From assembly GCA_026182355.1 (NCBI GenBank), contig JAPFBL010000049.1, forward strand, positions 496,001 through 560,000: a stretch of DNA of 64,000 nt. Direction: 5' to 3'. A program made the position numbers and the translations under genes. Below, in pieces: positions 34,641 through 47,699 of this stretch. This DNA is from Hermatobates lingyangjiaoensis (lineage: Eukaryota > Arthropoda > Insecta > Hemiptera > Hermatobatidae). The notes under the pieces are model-generated. The model ran no database searches, had not been told where the DNA came from, and saw only the letters and a list, made by a program, of their open reading frames with translations. Position 1 is the stretch's first letter. The number at the start of each line of letters is the position of its first letter.

Positions 34641-36250
34641 GCATTAGTTTACTCCTGTAAACTATTATTATAGTTTTACAGCTATATGTTTTTTCTTTAC
34701 TATAACTAGAGTATAGTGATCGTGAAAAAAATCGATGTTGAAATTTTGACTGATTGACATATTTTGAGGCCCAAAAAGTCGTTTTATGGCGTTTCTTTCG
34801 ATAATAAATGTGTGTGGGTGTGTGTATCCAAAAGTTTGTGTTAACGCTACAGTTCACAATCTCTGACGGATCAAATTAATATTTTACACAAAAATGGGCC
34901 TCATAATGTAGATGTACTGTAAAGTTTTGGAGTAATTATGCATAATGAGGAAGTCACTTTTTTGGCCAAAATGTGTTTTAGGAGATCCTAAACCACTAAT
35001 TATAAAACATTGGAATTTTGACATTACCTTTGAGATTACAAAAGAAATAACTGAAAAAATCCTCAAACTTTTAAAACAACAGGAAATATTTTTTTTTCAA
35101 TAAAATGTACAAATATTGACTTACCTATCATTCAATCTGAAAGCTTGTGAGAGTTATACCGTTTGACGGATCAAAATGAAATTGTACCTAGAAACAAAGC
35201 ATATGTGAGGGATGAGTTGAAAACATTTTAAAAATTATATCAACGTTATAGTACATTTTGACGCCAAACGGCTGATGAGAAAGCAATGAATGTCCATGGA
35301 AATTGAATTAATGCAAAGGGTAATAAAATTATAAAAACTTAATACTTATTCTGGACTAATGGATCACCTACTATACTTCTCGGATTTGTTTAATTTTTTT
35401 TCTAATATTTTTTATAATATTTTTTTAATAAGTCTTGAAAACATATAATATTGAAAACATATAATATTTTAATATTGATTTTTAGAGATTTGATGAAAAT
35501 ATTTGCAATGTTTTAATGACTTAATATGAGGTTCAAGAATTATAAAATTCTTACATACAAAAAATCAACACCAATCAAATATATAATTTCTGATGCTTTC
35601 CACGGTATGGATGGATTTGTCTAACAAAATTCTGAAATGCTCGTTTTCTCAGCTCCTATACGTAAACATACTTCTAAAATATAGGTTTCCGTTTATCTTG
35701 GCTCTCCAAGATTTCAGGATGTTTTGTGACACAGATAGCTTAGTTTTATCTTGTTTGAGATTGACTCTCTCATTGTTATCACATTGACCAACCCCTATCA
35801 CCCAGCATGACCTGGGTATTCTCTCCGACAAGGAGAAACTTATCTCAGACGATAGCAGTTAAGATAAGCGACAACTAAAATGTATAAAAAATATAATGCA
35901 GAAAAGTAAAAAAAGTGATAAAAGTTCTGAAATTTAAAAAAAAAGTATAACATTTTAAAAAGTTAAAAGAAGGACAGAAGTTATAAAATGTTAAAAAAAT
36001 TAATTTTCTTTTAAATTAATAATTTTAATTAACGTTTAAAGTAAATTGTGCGTGTGGTCGTAGATTACATATGTTTACGTTTGCAGTATGGAAACTTTTG
36101 TGTCCTGCTCTTCTGTACCCCCGCCACTATACCCTCCCGTCCACTCACCCTGTCGCTCAAATCCAGTGATAAAGGGCTTTACATATTATTACTTATTATT
36201 ATTATTCTGGGAACCAGGCTCTATATGAGTAAATCCATTTCACCTCCTTA
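34641..36250. other. AT-rich sequence with minor repeats
   Basis: The phrase TGACGGATCAAA occurs at 34864 and 35164 with weak similarity around it. A 17-bp direct tandem (TTGAAAACATATAATAT) lies at 35433-35466. No gene recognised. Confidence 0.45.
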
Positions 36251-36273
36251 CCCCCCCCCCCCCCCAAAAAAAA
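36251..36273. repeat. Homopolymer (C)15 then (A)8
   Basis: A run of about 15 C followed by A residues, then AT-rich sequence. It may be an assembly-sensitive site. Confidence 0.9.
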
Positions 36274-37035
36274 GGAAAAAATATTTTATATTTATTTTAT
36301 AAATTATCTGTATGCTTATTACAATTGTAATTATAACAATTATTATATTGGTTATTTTAATTTATCAGAATTAAAGAATTAAATTAATATATTTTATTTA
36401 AATGAAATATTTATTTTGGTGGTGGGTATTGGCAGCTTGGAATGCATTCGGCTATTTACATGTAATTAGCGATTCGTTTGCAAAAAACCCATCTTGGGAA
36501 ACCGCTTTCGGAACGAATTAATTTCGTATGAAGAGGTATGACTGTATTCATTTTGAGTAAAGAACGTTAAAAAAAATTAAAAAGTTTGCAAAATGTAATT
36601 TTTAATAATATATGACTTTCTTATGAGACTGTAACTGCAATAGCAAACAAAACAATTTATTGTGTAGTTATTTAAGTCAATATAAGTTATATTCATTATC
36701 AGCACGAGACTTAGTAAAAAATAATTGAAATGATCAATTAGATGTCATTTTTTCTAGACATACACATGAAACTTACTTATCCGATCCCAAACAAACATAC
36801 GTGATAATAGATCAAATGGAACACAAAGCCATATACGTAATGTTGGACCAATTCAAACAGGGAGTTCATTTTTCAAGCATTTCTATAGAAATTGTTATTG
36901 TTAATGAATTTATCAAATTCATAACGATAGTTAATTTAAAATGAAACAAAAAATCTATTGTTTGTCAAAAAGTTTGATGTTATGTTTCCTTATAGTAAAA
37001 TTGAGTGTTAGCCACTCCAGATTGTTTTTAATGAA
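36274..37035. other. AT-rich sequence, no gene seen
   Basis: Nothing recognised. Confidence 0.5.
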
Positions 37036-37215
37036 AAGAATACCAATTGATTCATCTCCTACATTAGTTCTTTAACTACCATATTAGTAATCTGATAACA
37101 AATTGACATTCTTCATATTTGTTATTTATCCATAGCTACGTCATTTTCATTTATTCAGTATGGGTATCATCTATGCCTTCACCTCATGGCTTACTTCCAA
37201 ATCACTAGTCAGAAT
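37036..37215. repeat. Second block of the 115-bp tandem repeat
   Basis: Shares ACCAATTGATTCATCTCCTACATTAGTTC and AAATCACTAGTCAGAATAA-type phrases with the array at 33835-34640. One to two degenerate units. Confidence 0.5.
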
Positions 37216-39490
37216 AAAGACATTCATGAACATATATATTTTAAATATTTATTTCAGTCATATTTAATTAAAATTAATAAATATTATATTTTATTAAATT
37301 AAATTTTAATTTTTTGTTAATTAAATATTTTAGAAGGTCGTATTTTTTTCCTGTAAAAAGGCTTTAAACAAAACTGAAACAACCACTGGCATGTTGTAGT
37401 TCTCAGTAAGAGTTAGTTTGTTATTGCCATTTTCTAACTGTAAATAGTTCTATATTGTTTCCATATATTATAACAAAATTAACAATGTTCTCAATATTTT
37501 GTATTAACAATATAGTATCGATGAAAGACTCTTTTCTATATATATGCACGTTTGTTCTTTTATACCAATAATATTGTATTGTGTTCTTGTAAAAGCAGAA
37601 CAATGTTTTCCTGAAAATGCTCTCGTTATTGAATAGTAGAACTTTAACTCTTGAATAATTGCAAAGAAAACTGTGATAATTATTTTTGTGTATTGTGACT
37701 AATAAATTCAATTGATTTGGGACTATGTATACTTATAAACTTTGTACATAGTAGAAACATTAATTTTCATGCATTGCAAATTTGTATAAAGTATCGTTAC
37801 CTAAGATTCTTTTCCATTAAGTAGTTTTTTTTATGCAGAATAACAACTCCTTAATATTAAGCTAAAATTGCTTCAGTTAGCCACAAAGGAATCAAGTCCT
37901 TGTGTGTAGGAGTTCTGGAAAGGCCACTTATTATATAGTGCCGGCAACATTGTTTGGACTTCTCAAGTGTTCCTTAGAAAAGAATCATGTTTGTTTTCAT
38001 CTAACCCTCTGTAAAAACTGTTTAACATGCAAACTCAAGTAGTAAGTGAACAGAACAAGTTTCAAACCGTAATAATTAATTATTTTTGAGTTATAATGAC
38101 AACTATTTGGTCAGAAGAGAAGACAACAAATATTAATAAAAAAAAAAACTTGGAAAATATTTCAGTTTAGAATACAAGTATACTTGGTTTGCCCCTTCTG
38201 CCATGTAGATTAGTTTTGCTAAATTCCATATGAATCAGATTAATGTCTTTATCATTTAAAGTCTTAAATTACATTTTTAAGTAAGTTATAAATTTTTCAT
38301 AATTAAAGTCTTAAATAGAACTAATTATAATGCTTACAAAAAGATAAAAAAGTTACCTATGAATATATCGTTTTTCCCATAAAATCAAAATAATACTTTT
38401 CAACAATTAATATATATTAATATACAGTACTAAATTTTAATTATGGAATGAACCACTAAGAAATGAAATTTAATGAAAACATAAAATAATATAAAACTAT
38501 AGAATGTATATAGATATTTCGATGGTATAGATGAAGGCACACAAAAAAATATGTAATTTTAATATTTTACTATGAACATAATTTCAATGAGTTACTTCCT
38601 GACTGCGGCCATTAAGATAGCGGGATAATGAAAAGTGTAAATAATGAATCTCTTTTTCAATTTTGGTTTGTTTTACTTTCTATCGTTTAGACGATTTCTT
38701 TTTGTTCAACCATTTTTATTATATATAACATATAACGAAGACAAATGAACCAGTTGTCTTTCCAGACAGGTTTGCTGTTTTCTTCATTTCAAATTAGAGA
38801 GATGCTCGTTCTTCTCTACATTAATTAATGGATAGTAGGATTTCATGAGATTCAGATTTTGTTGATCACAACAAAACTAACCAAGTATTTCGATAGGTCA
38901 GTACTTTTCAAAATCCAGCACATGCAAACCTAATATACATTTTTATACCTGACCATTCCCAAACCCATCACAGCCCGCGGATACCCAACAAATAGTTGAA
39001 TCATATCTCAGACAGAAGAAAGTAACTAACTGACTGATGAATGAAATTAGCGTGTAGAGCAAATACAGAAAAAGAAAACAGCAAACACCATAGTTCAAAT
39101 TCTGCTTAAATGTGCTTCTTAGAGTAGAAACCAGAGTCTGTTTTTACTACTCGTTGACGGAAGTAGGGCCCAAATACGCTGTTCTGTGTGGAAGACAGAA
39201 AGAAAGTGATCATGCAGCAGAAATAAACCAAGACAACTTTAAATCCGGTCACTATAACACAATTACTCAGCAAACAAACCAGAAGTCTTGCAAAGACATT
39301 GCGCTATGTCAGTTTTTAGGTCGAGAAAACTTTGCTATCCATCAATCCATTTATTGGTGAATACCTACTTTATTCCGAAAGTAGGGAGGAATAGACCTCC
39401 ACCTCAGAAGCATAACAGAAGCAAGCCTGTTTAGAAAACTGAATGGTTCACCTGTCTTTGCTAACAGATGAAACTAACGAAAAATTCAGG
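37216..39490. other. AT-rich sequence, no gene assigned
   Basis: An 82-codon plus-strand frame at 39112-39360 has mixed composition (several Gln, Lys and Cys) but no motif I recognise. A 96-codon minus-strand frame at 37421-37711 looks like chance. Confidence 0.4.
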
Positions 39491-39491
39491 T

Positions 39492-39506
39492 CCCCCCCCC
39501 CCCCCC

Positions 39507-39540
<34 letters not shown>

Positions 39541-39541
39541 A
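39492..39541. repeat. (C)n-(CA)n-(TA)n compound microsatellite
   Basis: About 16 C, six CA and eleven TA units in a row. The family C PLE pair begins right after the TA part. Confidence 0.95.
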
Positions 39542-39604
39542 AATCAAAATATTAAAACGGTCCAAACCGGACAGATATATAAATGAAAAAAGACAACAAA
39601 TAGA

Positions 39605-39660
39605 AGAAGCTTACTGGATCGATATTTCGAACTGAAGTTCGTCGTCAGGGAGAGAGTAGA
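39605..39660 (-). ncRNA. Hammerhead ribozyme, PLE family C
   Basis: Minus strand: CTGACGA (39642-39648), extra C, stem II GAAC / GTTC with TTCA loop, GAAA (39625-39628), ATAT stem III and C, cut between 39621 and 39620. The core is intact. Stem I pairing is weak here, only one proximal pair being clear, so activity is less certain than for family A. Confidence 0.65.
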
Positions 39661-39740
39661 AGGGAAGAAGAAGAGGTACGTGCGTTCACTTGTACCGGCA
39701 GAGAGCAACTCTGTCGCACGTACCTCTTCTTCTTCCCTTC

Positions 39741-39790
39741 TACTCTCTCCCTGACGACGAACTTCAGTTCGAAATAAATATCGATGCAGT
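39741..39790 (+). ncRNA. Hammerhead, PLE family C, altered stem III
   Basis: CTGACGA (39751-39757), extra C, GAAC/GTTC stem II (39759-39770), GAAA (39771-39774). A 4-base duplication then gives AATAAATATCGATG instead of AATATCGATCC, which disturbs stem III and the cleavage site. Confidence 0.65.
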
Positions 39791-40668
39791 AAGTTTTCTC
39801 GCTTCTTCTATTTGTTGTCTTTTTTCATTTATATATATATATATATATGCAAAGATGACACAAGGGCCACGAGTTACTACTCAACCAATAAATAGCTACC
39901 TAACCAACGTTAACGTATATTACACTGTTGTTATCTGATCCAATAAGCTCTATCCCACTTAGCATTTACAGGAACATTAAATATAACTGCATTGTCGCAT
40001 TTATCTGCTAAATCATTGCTTACATAAAAAGAAAAATTCGTATAAATCAATTAATAAATTAAACCTGAAGCATCATCTACTTAATCATTAATGCTTTTAG
40101 TCGAAAAATGAAATGCTATCTCTTTATTATCTTTCCTTAAATAGTATCATACTAACTTCTTCGAAAAAATGAAGCATACATTAAATTATCTTAAGTCTGT
40201 ACAGAGGAAAATCATTAATTAAGGAAGACAGATGAGCATATTTACAGATGTGTGCACTCGCCAGGGGTACACTGCATGAAGAGATTTCGACAAATTACTA
40301 TGAGTGTCACGTGGAAAACAATACAATGGTTGGAAAACAAACAATACAGCTGACACCAACAAACGCATTTATGCCTTCCTAAATCAAGGAACATTCTCCA
40401 GTTTAATAGCTTTAGAAGTGAATGCTAAGCTGAATCAATCATAGACCTCACAATAAAATAAGTTTTACATTAAAAAAAAATGTTATTGATGTACATTAAT
40501 ATTAAAGATAGAAAAGTTCTATGTATACAAAGAAAAATGTAAACGAAACTGCAAGCATAATGTGTAGAGTGTATTATTTAAACGTTTGAATAATATAGCA
40601 ATTAATATATATTAATGAATATAGTAAATAAAACATTTTAAACAAGATGGTTTGCCACATCAAGAGGC

Positions 40669-40950
40669 CAGTTAGCTCAGTGGCCAGTTAGCTCTGAACT
40701 GGTAGGTCCGTGGTCCAATACCCACTGTGGCCCACGAGCACGTCGTCCCTCGGAGAGGGGGTTAAGCGGTTGGTCTCGACTCTGTACGATGCCAGGTACT
40801 TGTTAAAGATTCCTGCACTAAATACACTTGAGTTGGGCAAAATTTAGGACCCTTAATATAGAATCATCTTCTTTGCGTGGTATCACAAAGGGCCAATGTT
40901 CGATCTCTGTGTGTTCCCTTGTGGTACTGCCACTGGAACCTAACCAAACT
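40669..40950 (+). repeat. tRNA-derived SINE, copy 3
   Basis: Plus-strand copy. The tRNA-like head carries a small tandem duplication (GGCCAGTTAGCTCAGTGG twice, 40671-40692). The B box region is degenerate (GTGGTCCAATACCC). The body includes GTTAAGCGGTTGGTC and CACTTGAGTTGGGCAAAAT. It ends at GGAACCTAACC. Confidence 0.8.
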
Positions 40951-43890
40951 TTTGCCACACCAGAATCAAAAGAACGAACTCAATATTTGTTAAACGAACT
41001 AATTGGCAATATTTTAGAAAAGTATATACACTCATTCCTTGATACTCACGACATAACAAACTTGAAGCTAACTTGAAACACTTCGTAAAGTTGAAACTAT
41101 ATTACGTACATCGCAATGAAGAGTAATGTCTATAGTAAAACAATCAGTAGTCGTAAATAAAAATTCAGAACGCAAATGAAAAGTAACATTGTTAAAGTAT
41201 GACAAAAGCTCAACCAATATCTGTCTCTATATATCAAGAGAATTTATAAGTGCTCTCAACTAAAAAAAGGAAAACTTAGTGTATGAATACGGATATAACT
41301 ATCCGTACTGTGATACCTGCAAATACTTTTAGACTGAAGACTGTGGTTTCAAATTTTAAATGCTTACAGAGAACCTTATTGCCGATGCAGCAAAAGAAAT
41401 TTCGATGTAATATCAAACTCATTGAACATCAATACAGTTTTGATTTTATCTCAATTTTGTAATCATTCGGATATATTATCTCTGTGGCACAATTTTCCGG
41501 CATTTATTTAGAGAATGCTGAACATTAATCATTATCGCAAGCATTTATTAGCTCTTAATACCTCATCCAGTTTTGTTATTAATTTTTGACCAGTCACCAG
41601 ACAAGTGATGCCTCCTTGAAATCAACAAACTTCTGATATTGGCGATATTCATGTTTACAAATTAAAACCCCTTGCAAATTTTCTGTTGGCAGTATTGTAT
41701 CTGGCAAAACCAAACTTTTGCCAGTCAATAATTCATGCAAATTGTTATTACAATAGAGATTAGAAAACATAATAGTATTATTAAAGTTCCTCTCGCTTCG
41801 TGAATCGTTGATGTATCACCGATTAACGACATAAGACTTACTGTTATAATAATATTACGGAAAATATGAATGTTTGGTTACATTCAATATTTGAACATTT
41901 TATCTCAGATAAAGATATTTTCATTTCGAGCCAGTCTATTTAGACTTTAACGGACCTCCTTTCTTATTTAAGGTACTTTAAGAGGAGGGGGGCATAATTG
42001 CTTTTCAATATTGAATGTAGAGCAGTTGGTCATTCTCCTTTAATTCCTAGACACATTTGTCATAGTTTTTCAAGAGTAATTTGGGTATTTTTTTCCTATA
42101 CTTATAGATAATACACTCTGACACCATCGGTCTATCATAAAAGTGAAGAGCAAGCCAAAATGTAAATTTGATTAACTACTTTGGATACGACCCCTTTGAT
42201 CTACCAAAAATGTTTAACAGCAGAACATTGCATTTGTGATTTTAGACATTGTATCTCTTACATAATTTTACCAGTTTAGAATTTTATCTGAAGAGACTCT
42301 GATGTATTTGCACAACTTTGAGAATTCTAGTTTAGTATTATTAAAGAAGAGGTCTTTGAGTCCAATATTCTTTTTCTTGAAAAGAGTATAAGGACTGTTT
42401 TAGCTGAATCTATAATTAGTCTTTATCTTATACTCATCTTTCAACAATTTGGACAGCGTGCTGCATAAATTTAAAGACTGAATCATCAAGCATTCCTCCT
42501 CGTATAATAGGAAGGTCAGGTTCATATACTTGGGTACGGTAACATTGATTATGTCGAGTCCACAACTATTGTCCTCAATAATGGTCAAAGCCCAACTCAC
42601 TGATGATTGTCACTGTTTGGCAATATGATGAGATGTCAGTAACAGAAGTTTTTGAATACGTGAATACCACGGTCTCACTGCAGTCTTCGTTCACTATTAG
42701 TCAAAAATCAAACTTACTAATTAGTCTGTATGTACGTCAAAGTCACCTGAATATGTATCCTAAATTCAAAGTCAAACCAAACTGAATATGTATCCTAAAT
42801 TTTCTTTGGGCCATTATATCTTTCCACATCCAGAAATCATCTTCTTACTAGAAAGGTTCTAAATAGTCAATAGTCAATAGTCAATAGCTGTTATGATAAA
42901 ACGGACAGTCAACCAACTAAACTTACTCAGACCACTATCATTATCCACCTATTTAACATCACCTTGAACATTTTTCTAAACAATAATTATAAAAAAGAAA
43001 TTAAAAGTTACTTGTAAATTGAAGGCTCTTGGAAATGTATTTCAATATCGTTTCTATATTTACTCATATTTCTTAGTTGACCTTGAGTATTACATAGCAA
43101 AAATTAAAACTAATTAAAAATCATACATCATGCAAATATTTATACATATTATATTTATTAGATGCTAAATGCAAATCCAATAAATAACAGGAAGAATAAT
43201 AACCTAGTATATTGGCCATACTTATTTATACGATAGTATTTTAACATAAAGTAACAATTTCTTATCTTCATATTATTTATGCGTCAAATTTATGAATAAA
43301 CAATGTTTTTTCAAATGTTGCATATTTCATACTTACCAAAAAAAAAATTAATAACTTTATAGATAGCCTTGAAGTAATATAATTATTTTTCAGCGTAAAA
43401 ATGGACAAAAACATCACCATTAAGCAGAAAATCTAATTAAAAATTAATAAAGCACTTGTTCAAAGCTAATCTTTTGAAAAGTTCTCGAGTTTTATTACCT
43501 AATGAGGGTTTGCATATTTAATAACAATCTGACTTTGAAAGCTTCTAAAAACTGAAAAGGAAACATTATGGATTATTCATTTTAATAGAACAAACATGTT
43601 GAAGATTTTAGCAGTTTTTAATGAAAGCCTAAATGAATTCACAAAAGAAGGGATTTTGCGAGGAAATAGCATTGAAGTGCTAATTTTCAGATTAAAGTTA
43701 TTAAGAAATCATAGCACTCTAATCATATAGTCATTTTCTTGTAAATTTAAATTTCCTTGGCATAAATTTGACGAACAGTAGTATATTTAGTCTTAACTAA
43801 ACTTGTACTGAATATTTCATAAATTATTGTTATAACTGTCTTTGTCTTGCTCAATTAAATAATGAACCTTTTAATTTGCACAATTTTAAA
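40951..43890. other. AT-rich sequence, no gene seen
   Basis: No gene recognised. A short tandem (AATAGTC, about four units) lies at 42862-42888, and a TGAATATGTATCCTAAAT phrase is repeated at 42748 and 42783. Confidence 0.45.
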
Positions 43891-43915
43891 TATATATATA
43901 TATATATATATATAT
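43891..43915. repeat. (TA)n microsatellite without a PLE
   Basis: About 12 TA units flanked by ordinary AT-rich DNA. It is an unoccupied example of the site type that other elements in the window use. Confidence 0.9.
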
Positions 43916-45365
43916 TATTACATTAAATCAATATTCTTAATTATTTATATTGATCAGGAGTAATACCAACAATTTAATCTACATATTTCTAGAATAATAG
44001 CAAAACCATGGGTAACAATAGTGTACACACTCAGAAGTTTATCAAGATCATGTTATTATTGATTATTAATTATTGATTTAAATAAAATAATAATAAAATC
44101 TGTAAACAAATTATAAAAAGGTATAAAAGTACCTTTTGAAAATTGAAAGTAACATTCAATAAAATAAGAATAAAAACGGTATATGTAAATAATAATGAGA
44201 ATGACGAAAACATATGTAAAAAAAATTAACGGTAAAGTTGAATGTTGGTAGGTTTAATATGTACGGAAGTTGAAAAGCGTCCATTGTCAACAGTACCTCC
44301 ATAACAATAGGCGCCATCCTTCTAATGTTAAAAAGTCAATACGGCGATCCTTGCCATCCGTACTTGCAATATCTGTAATAATCTCCCAGACTGCAGACAC
44401 CATATATATCAACGTTTCAAATGACAAATTTTCTGAATGAGACTGAATCCGTGCAATACCTACTGACGTCTATTACCAACATAGACCTAAGAGAGATAGG
44501 TGAGAGTCTTCTTTATTTTTAACACTTCCTGGCGGCCATCAACTTTGTACAGTTATGAAGCTGTTTTTTTCTGTATAATTTGACTCTGCTAAAATGAGAT
44601 TGTTTGGAGTACTGTACTAAAGTGAAATTCTTATATTTCATGTAATTTCTAATTGATAAACGAAATAATATTTCATCTAAAATTATTAAATAAACTGAAA
44701 AAAATTATTTTATTTTTAAATAGTTTTATTTTCTAATATAGTTGTTCTACTAACTAGCATACAAATATTATCATTTAATTTATGGTTCATTGTTTAATTG
44801 CCTATGAATAAAAAAATGTTTTAGTTAAACATTTGTTAATAAAAAAACATATAATTAGCGATATTAAATAAATGGAATTTTATAATGGAAAGCTAGTAAA
44901 ATGGAATATCTGACTTTTTGCAAGTCATCCTGAGATTACCTTATGGGCGCAGTTAAGATGAAATTGCTTCTCCTTACTGGAGTTGGTGTTACATTCATGT
45001 TTTCTGTATAATTTTTTCTTATCTTTTGCGCCAATGATGGATGAAGCTAATGATTTTTTTTCTTTGATTTGATTAGAACAGCGTTTAGTTGCATCATTCG
45101 TTCTTCTTTAGTCTTCGTTTTTTTCTTTCAGTTCTTTCTTTTTTAAAGGAACAAGCTATTGCATTTTGTTGCTGAGTTAATAGATTTTTTTCCTTGATTC
45201 AAACGATAAACATTTTTCTCGTATAATGAATTCATTCAAATACATTGTACATTTTATTACATTTATTATTGATATTAGCACCACACAGATTGTTCGTAAT
45301 AATTAAGAATGTACAATTTTACATCGTACATCTCTTGTCCACCAATAAGAAAATATAATGTAGTT
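43916..45365. other. AT-rich sequence, no gene seen
   Basis: Nothing recognised. Confidence 0.5.
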
Positions 45366-45370
45366 TCAGT

Positions 45371-45428
45371 TCACTCAATTTATTGAAACACTCTGAAGAT
45401 GTATGTAATTTCAAAAACAGTTGAGTGG
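45371..45428 (+). ncRNA. Possible hammerhead relic
   Basis: CTGAAGA at 45393-45399, then a poorly paired stem II and CAAAAACAG where GAAACG would be expected. CACTCAA (45372-45378) can pair with TTGAGTG (45421-45427) as a distal stem I. The family is unknown and this is a weak call. Confidence 0.3.
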
Positions 45429-45959
45429 ATGAGACATAAGATGGTATGGTACATTCTTCTTTAATTACTTTAATTCTCTAGAGTGATACAATCACTAGCT
45501 TATACATTTTTCATTACTGTTTGGGGAATCAACAGGCATATATACATATTGATTCCTGAATATTAATTCTTTTCATTGAAAGGGAGGTTCTGTGAGTGTT
45601 ATGTGCTAGAATACGTATTACACATATTTGTTTCAATTTGACAGAAAAGGAAATTACATCAATCAAATGCGAAGAGGTCGTTTACCTGTTGGGTAATAGC
45701 TTGGAAGAGATAGTTGCATAGAGAGTTTAGGATGTAGAAATACAGTTGAAACTGTTATAAGATGGAAACGTAGAATTAGTTTGTATTTGACAACCACATT
45801 CACCATTCGACTAAAATAGTGAAAAAACTGGATACGTATTTGTAATATCATAGAAAATGTTCATTAAAACGAATGAGTTCGTTCCTTGTACTTCAATATT
45901 ACCCAAAGATAATATGATTCATAAACACTAGAAAATCTACATCTGATGGTAAGTTTTGT

Positions 45960-46011
45960 TCTTATTTAGCTCGTGTCTAATCAATATGATGATTTTCATT
46001 ATTTATATGCA
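45960..46011 (-). mobile_element. PLE family A endonuclease scrap
   Basis: Minus strand reads MHINNENHHID, a stop, TRAK, nearly the same as the endonuclease segment at 29030-29077 and 24030-24075. It ends exactly where KH-protein similarity starts on the plus strand. Confidence 0.65.
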
Positions 46012-46012
46012 T

Positions 46013-46606
46013 AACTTACTTGAACAAGAAGTAAGCGAGGCACAAGAAAAAGGTAAAAACTTCAAGGAGAATCGCTTCGTAGACTTGTATCATGATAAGC
46101 CAGTTCGAGTATCTGCCAAGTTGTTAGTACCTGTTAAGGAACATCCTCGATTCAACTTCGTCGGGAAGTTACTGGGACCCAAGTTTAATTCTCTTAAAAG
46201 ACTTCAAGAAGAAACCATGACCAGAATGGCTATCCTTGGAAGAGGCTCCATGAGGGACAGACAAAAGAAGGAAGCGTGTAGGACAAGCCTGGATCCCAAA
46301 TACTCACATTTGACTAAGGAACTTCACGTAGAAGTGGTAGCTTTAGCAGCGCCGGCTGAGGCCCATGCACGTCTCGCCTATGCAATGGCTGAACTATGCA
46401 AGTTCTTGGTTCCTGACAACAATGACGAAATTAGCATGGAACAGATGAGGGAGATGCAGTCGGCCCCACCTCCTCGAGGACCTAGGCAACCTCGTGGTCC
46501 AGAACCACCCGCTGGAAGATAAAAGGGCTTCAAAAATGGAGGTGGTGGAGGTGGCGGCGGTAGGTTCGGAAGTCGGACTGCTCCCTACGCTCGTCCCAAA
46601 CAGTAG
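46013..46606 (+). pseudogene. STAR/KH-domain RNA-binding protein retrocopy (Sam68/KHDRBS-like)
   Basis: The frame open from 46013 to TAA 46520-46522 encodes part of the dimerisation region (LLEQEVSEAQEKGKNF), then the KH core (PVKEHPRFNFVGKLLGPKF, then LKRLQEETMTRMAILGRGSM), then QUA2-like sequence (AHARLAYAMAELCKFLVPDN, NDEISMEQMREM) and a Pro/Arg-rich tail. STAR proteins bind single-stranded RNA in splicing and signalling. Signs of decay: the GXXG loop reads GPKF, losing the second Gly that contacts RNA. TAA cuts the frame, beyond which a Gly-rich tail (GGGGGGG, then PYARPKQ) runs in frame to TAG 46604-46606. There is no initiator Met; upstream codons come from a PLE scrap. KH exons in this family are normally split by introns, and none is present. 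I infer a 5'-truncated processed pseudogene. A divergent expressed retrogene is the alternative. Confidence 0.8.
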
Positions 46607-46905
46607 ACGGACTTCTGACGAAGCCTCCTGACAGAGAAGTGAGTCGTGATCCATCCCTCTCTCATGCACATGTCCTTCCCGACCATCCCTCCAGGCAATC
46701 AATTAGTATTCCCACACTCCAGCCATCACTCTTAATCCTCCCCTCCAAACAGGCATTAAACTTCAATAGAATCACTTTTTAATACTAAAACTCTGCCCCA
46801 GCATAAGTCGACTTTAATAACTCAGTACTCTCCCCTACTCCAGCGCACCTTTCCTAAAATTTCTATAATGATACAAAAGTTCAAAATAAATGTTAATATA
46901 TAATT
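46607..46905 (+). other. 3' untranslated part of the KH retrocopy
   Basis: C/T-rich sequence unlike the surroundings continues to about 46860. AATAAA at 46885-46890 is a plausible polyadenylation signal. I see no poly(A) tract, so either the tail has decayed or the copy was cut short. Confidence 0.5.
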
Positions 46906-47695
46906 AATTACTTTTCTGTTCAGTAGGGATAGATAAGCTTGTGTGAAATCTTTCTTTTGTAGATATTTTGATAAATAATAAGAAGGAATTTTTTCCACAT
47001 TTTTTTACTGTAGTATTATATATATATATTGAATGTATTGTTAGTGTAAATAATCTTAAAATTAATTGAGGAGACATTTTTTTGACATAAAATAAAATGT
47101 TACTAAAAGAAATAGCATTCTTAGATCTCGGTTTTTTAAATGTTAAATTAAATAAATAATATATTTTATGAAAATAACGTTGGACTACATGGAATATTGA
47201 TATTAATTGGAGGCATGAGAGTGAATTGAAGGAGATAAAAAAAAAAGGTTGTATAAGGAGGGAAATTAATTTAAACCTAAACCTGAATAGCAGTTAACAA
47301 TAAAGCCATTTATTACCCTTAATAATTTCTATCTTGCTGAAAAACAGCCAATTTAAACAGTTTTCAAACGAATGAAAAACAGTATTCAACATCATTTCAC
47401 TCAACTTTTTATGGATTATGAAATAGACGGCAATTTATAATATTCATTTATTAGATGACAAAAAATAATAATTATCATAAAATAATTGCATATGTAGTGT
47501 TCATGATTTTGATACATAGATGTTAAAAGAATTCAAATAATAACTCAAGGTACTATGTTCAAATGGTATGTTACTAATTACGTTATAATGATTCATTTTT
47601 GTCATATTTCATTGTGTTCAGTGCATATGATTTCCATAAAGATACTGTAATAATTAAATACAGGAAAACATTTGTTGTAACAGCCGTAGATATAT
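46906..47695. other. AT-rich sequence, no gene seen
   Basis: Only short TA runs (47020-47030) and low-complexity AT. Confidence 0.5.
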
Positions 47696-47699
47696 TTGT

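Larger units (their letters stand above)
39542..39829. mobile_element. PLE family C, head-to-head pair
   Basis: The left arm (minus, 39582-39682) and right arm (plus, 39718-39832) mirror each other over about 100 bp. They share ATGAAAAAAGACAACAAATA, the ribozyme, and GAGAGAGTAGAAGGGAAGAA-type sequence. The left arm goes on to AAACGGTCCAAACCGGACA, a tail shared with families D and E. Both sides meet (TA)n (39520-39541 and 39830-39849). Confidence 0.8.

Noticed and set aside
46013..46522. Functional KH-domain gene or exon
   Set aside because: No start codon, no splice sites at the edges, loss of the GXXG glycine, an early stop before the Gly-rich tail, and a PLE scrap at the 5' edge. A processed pseudogene fits better.
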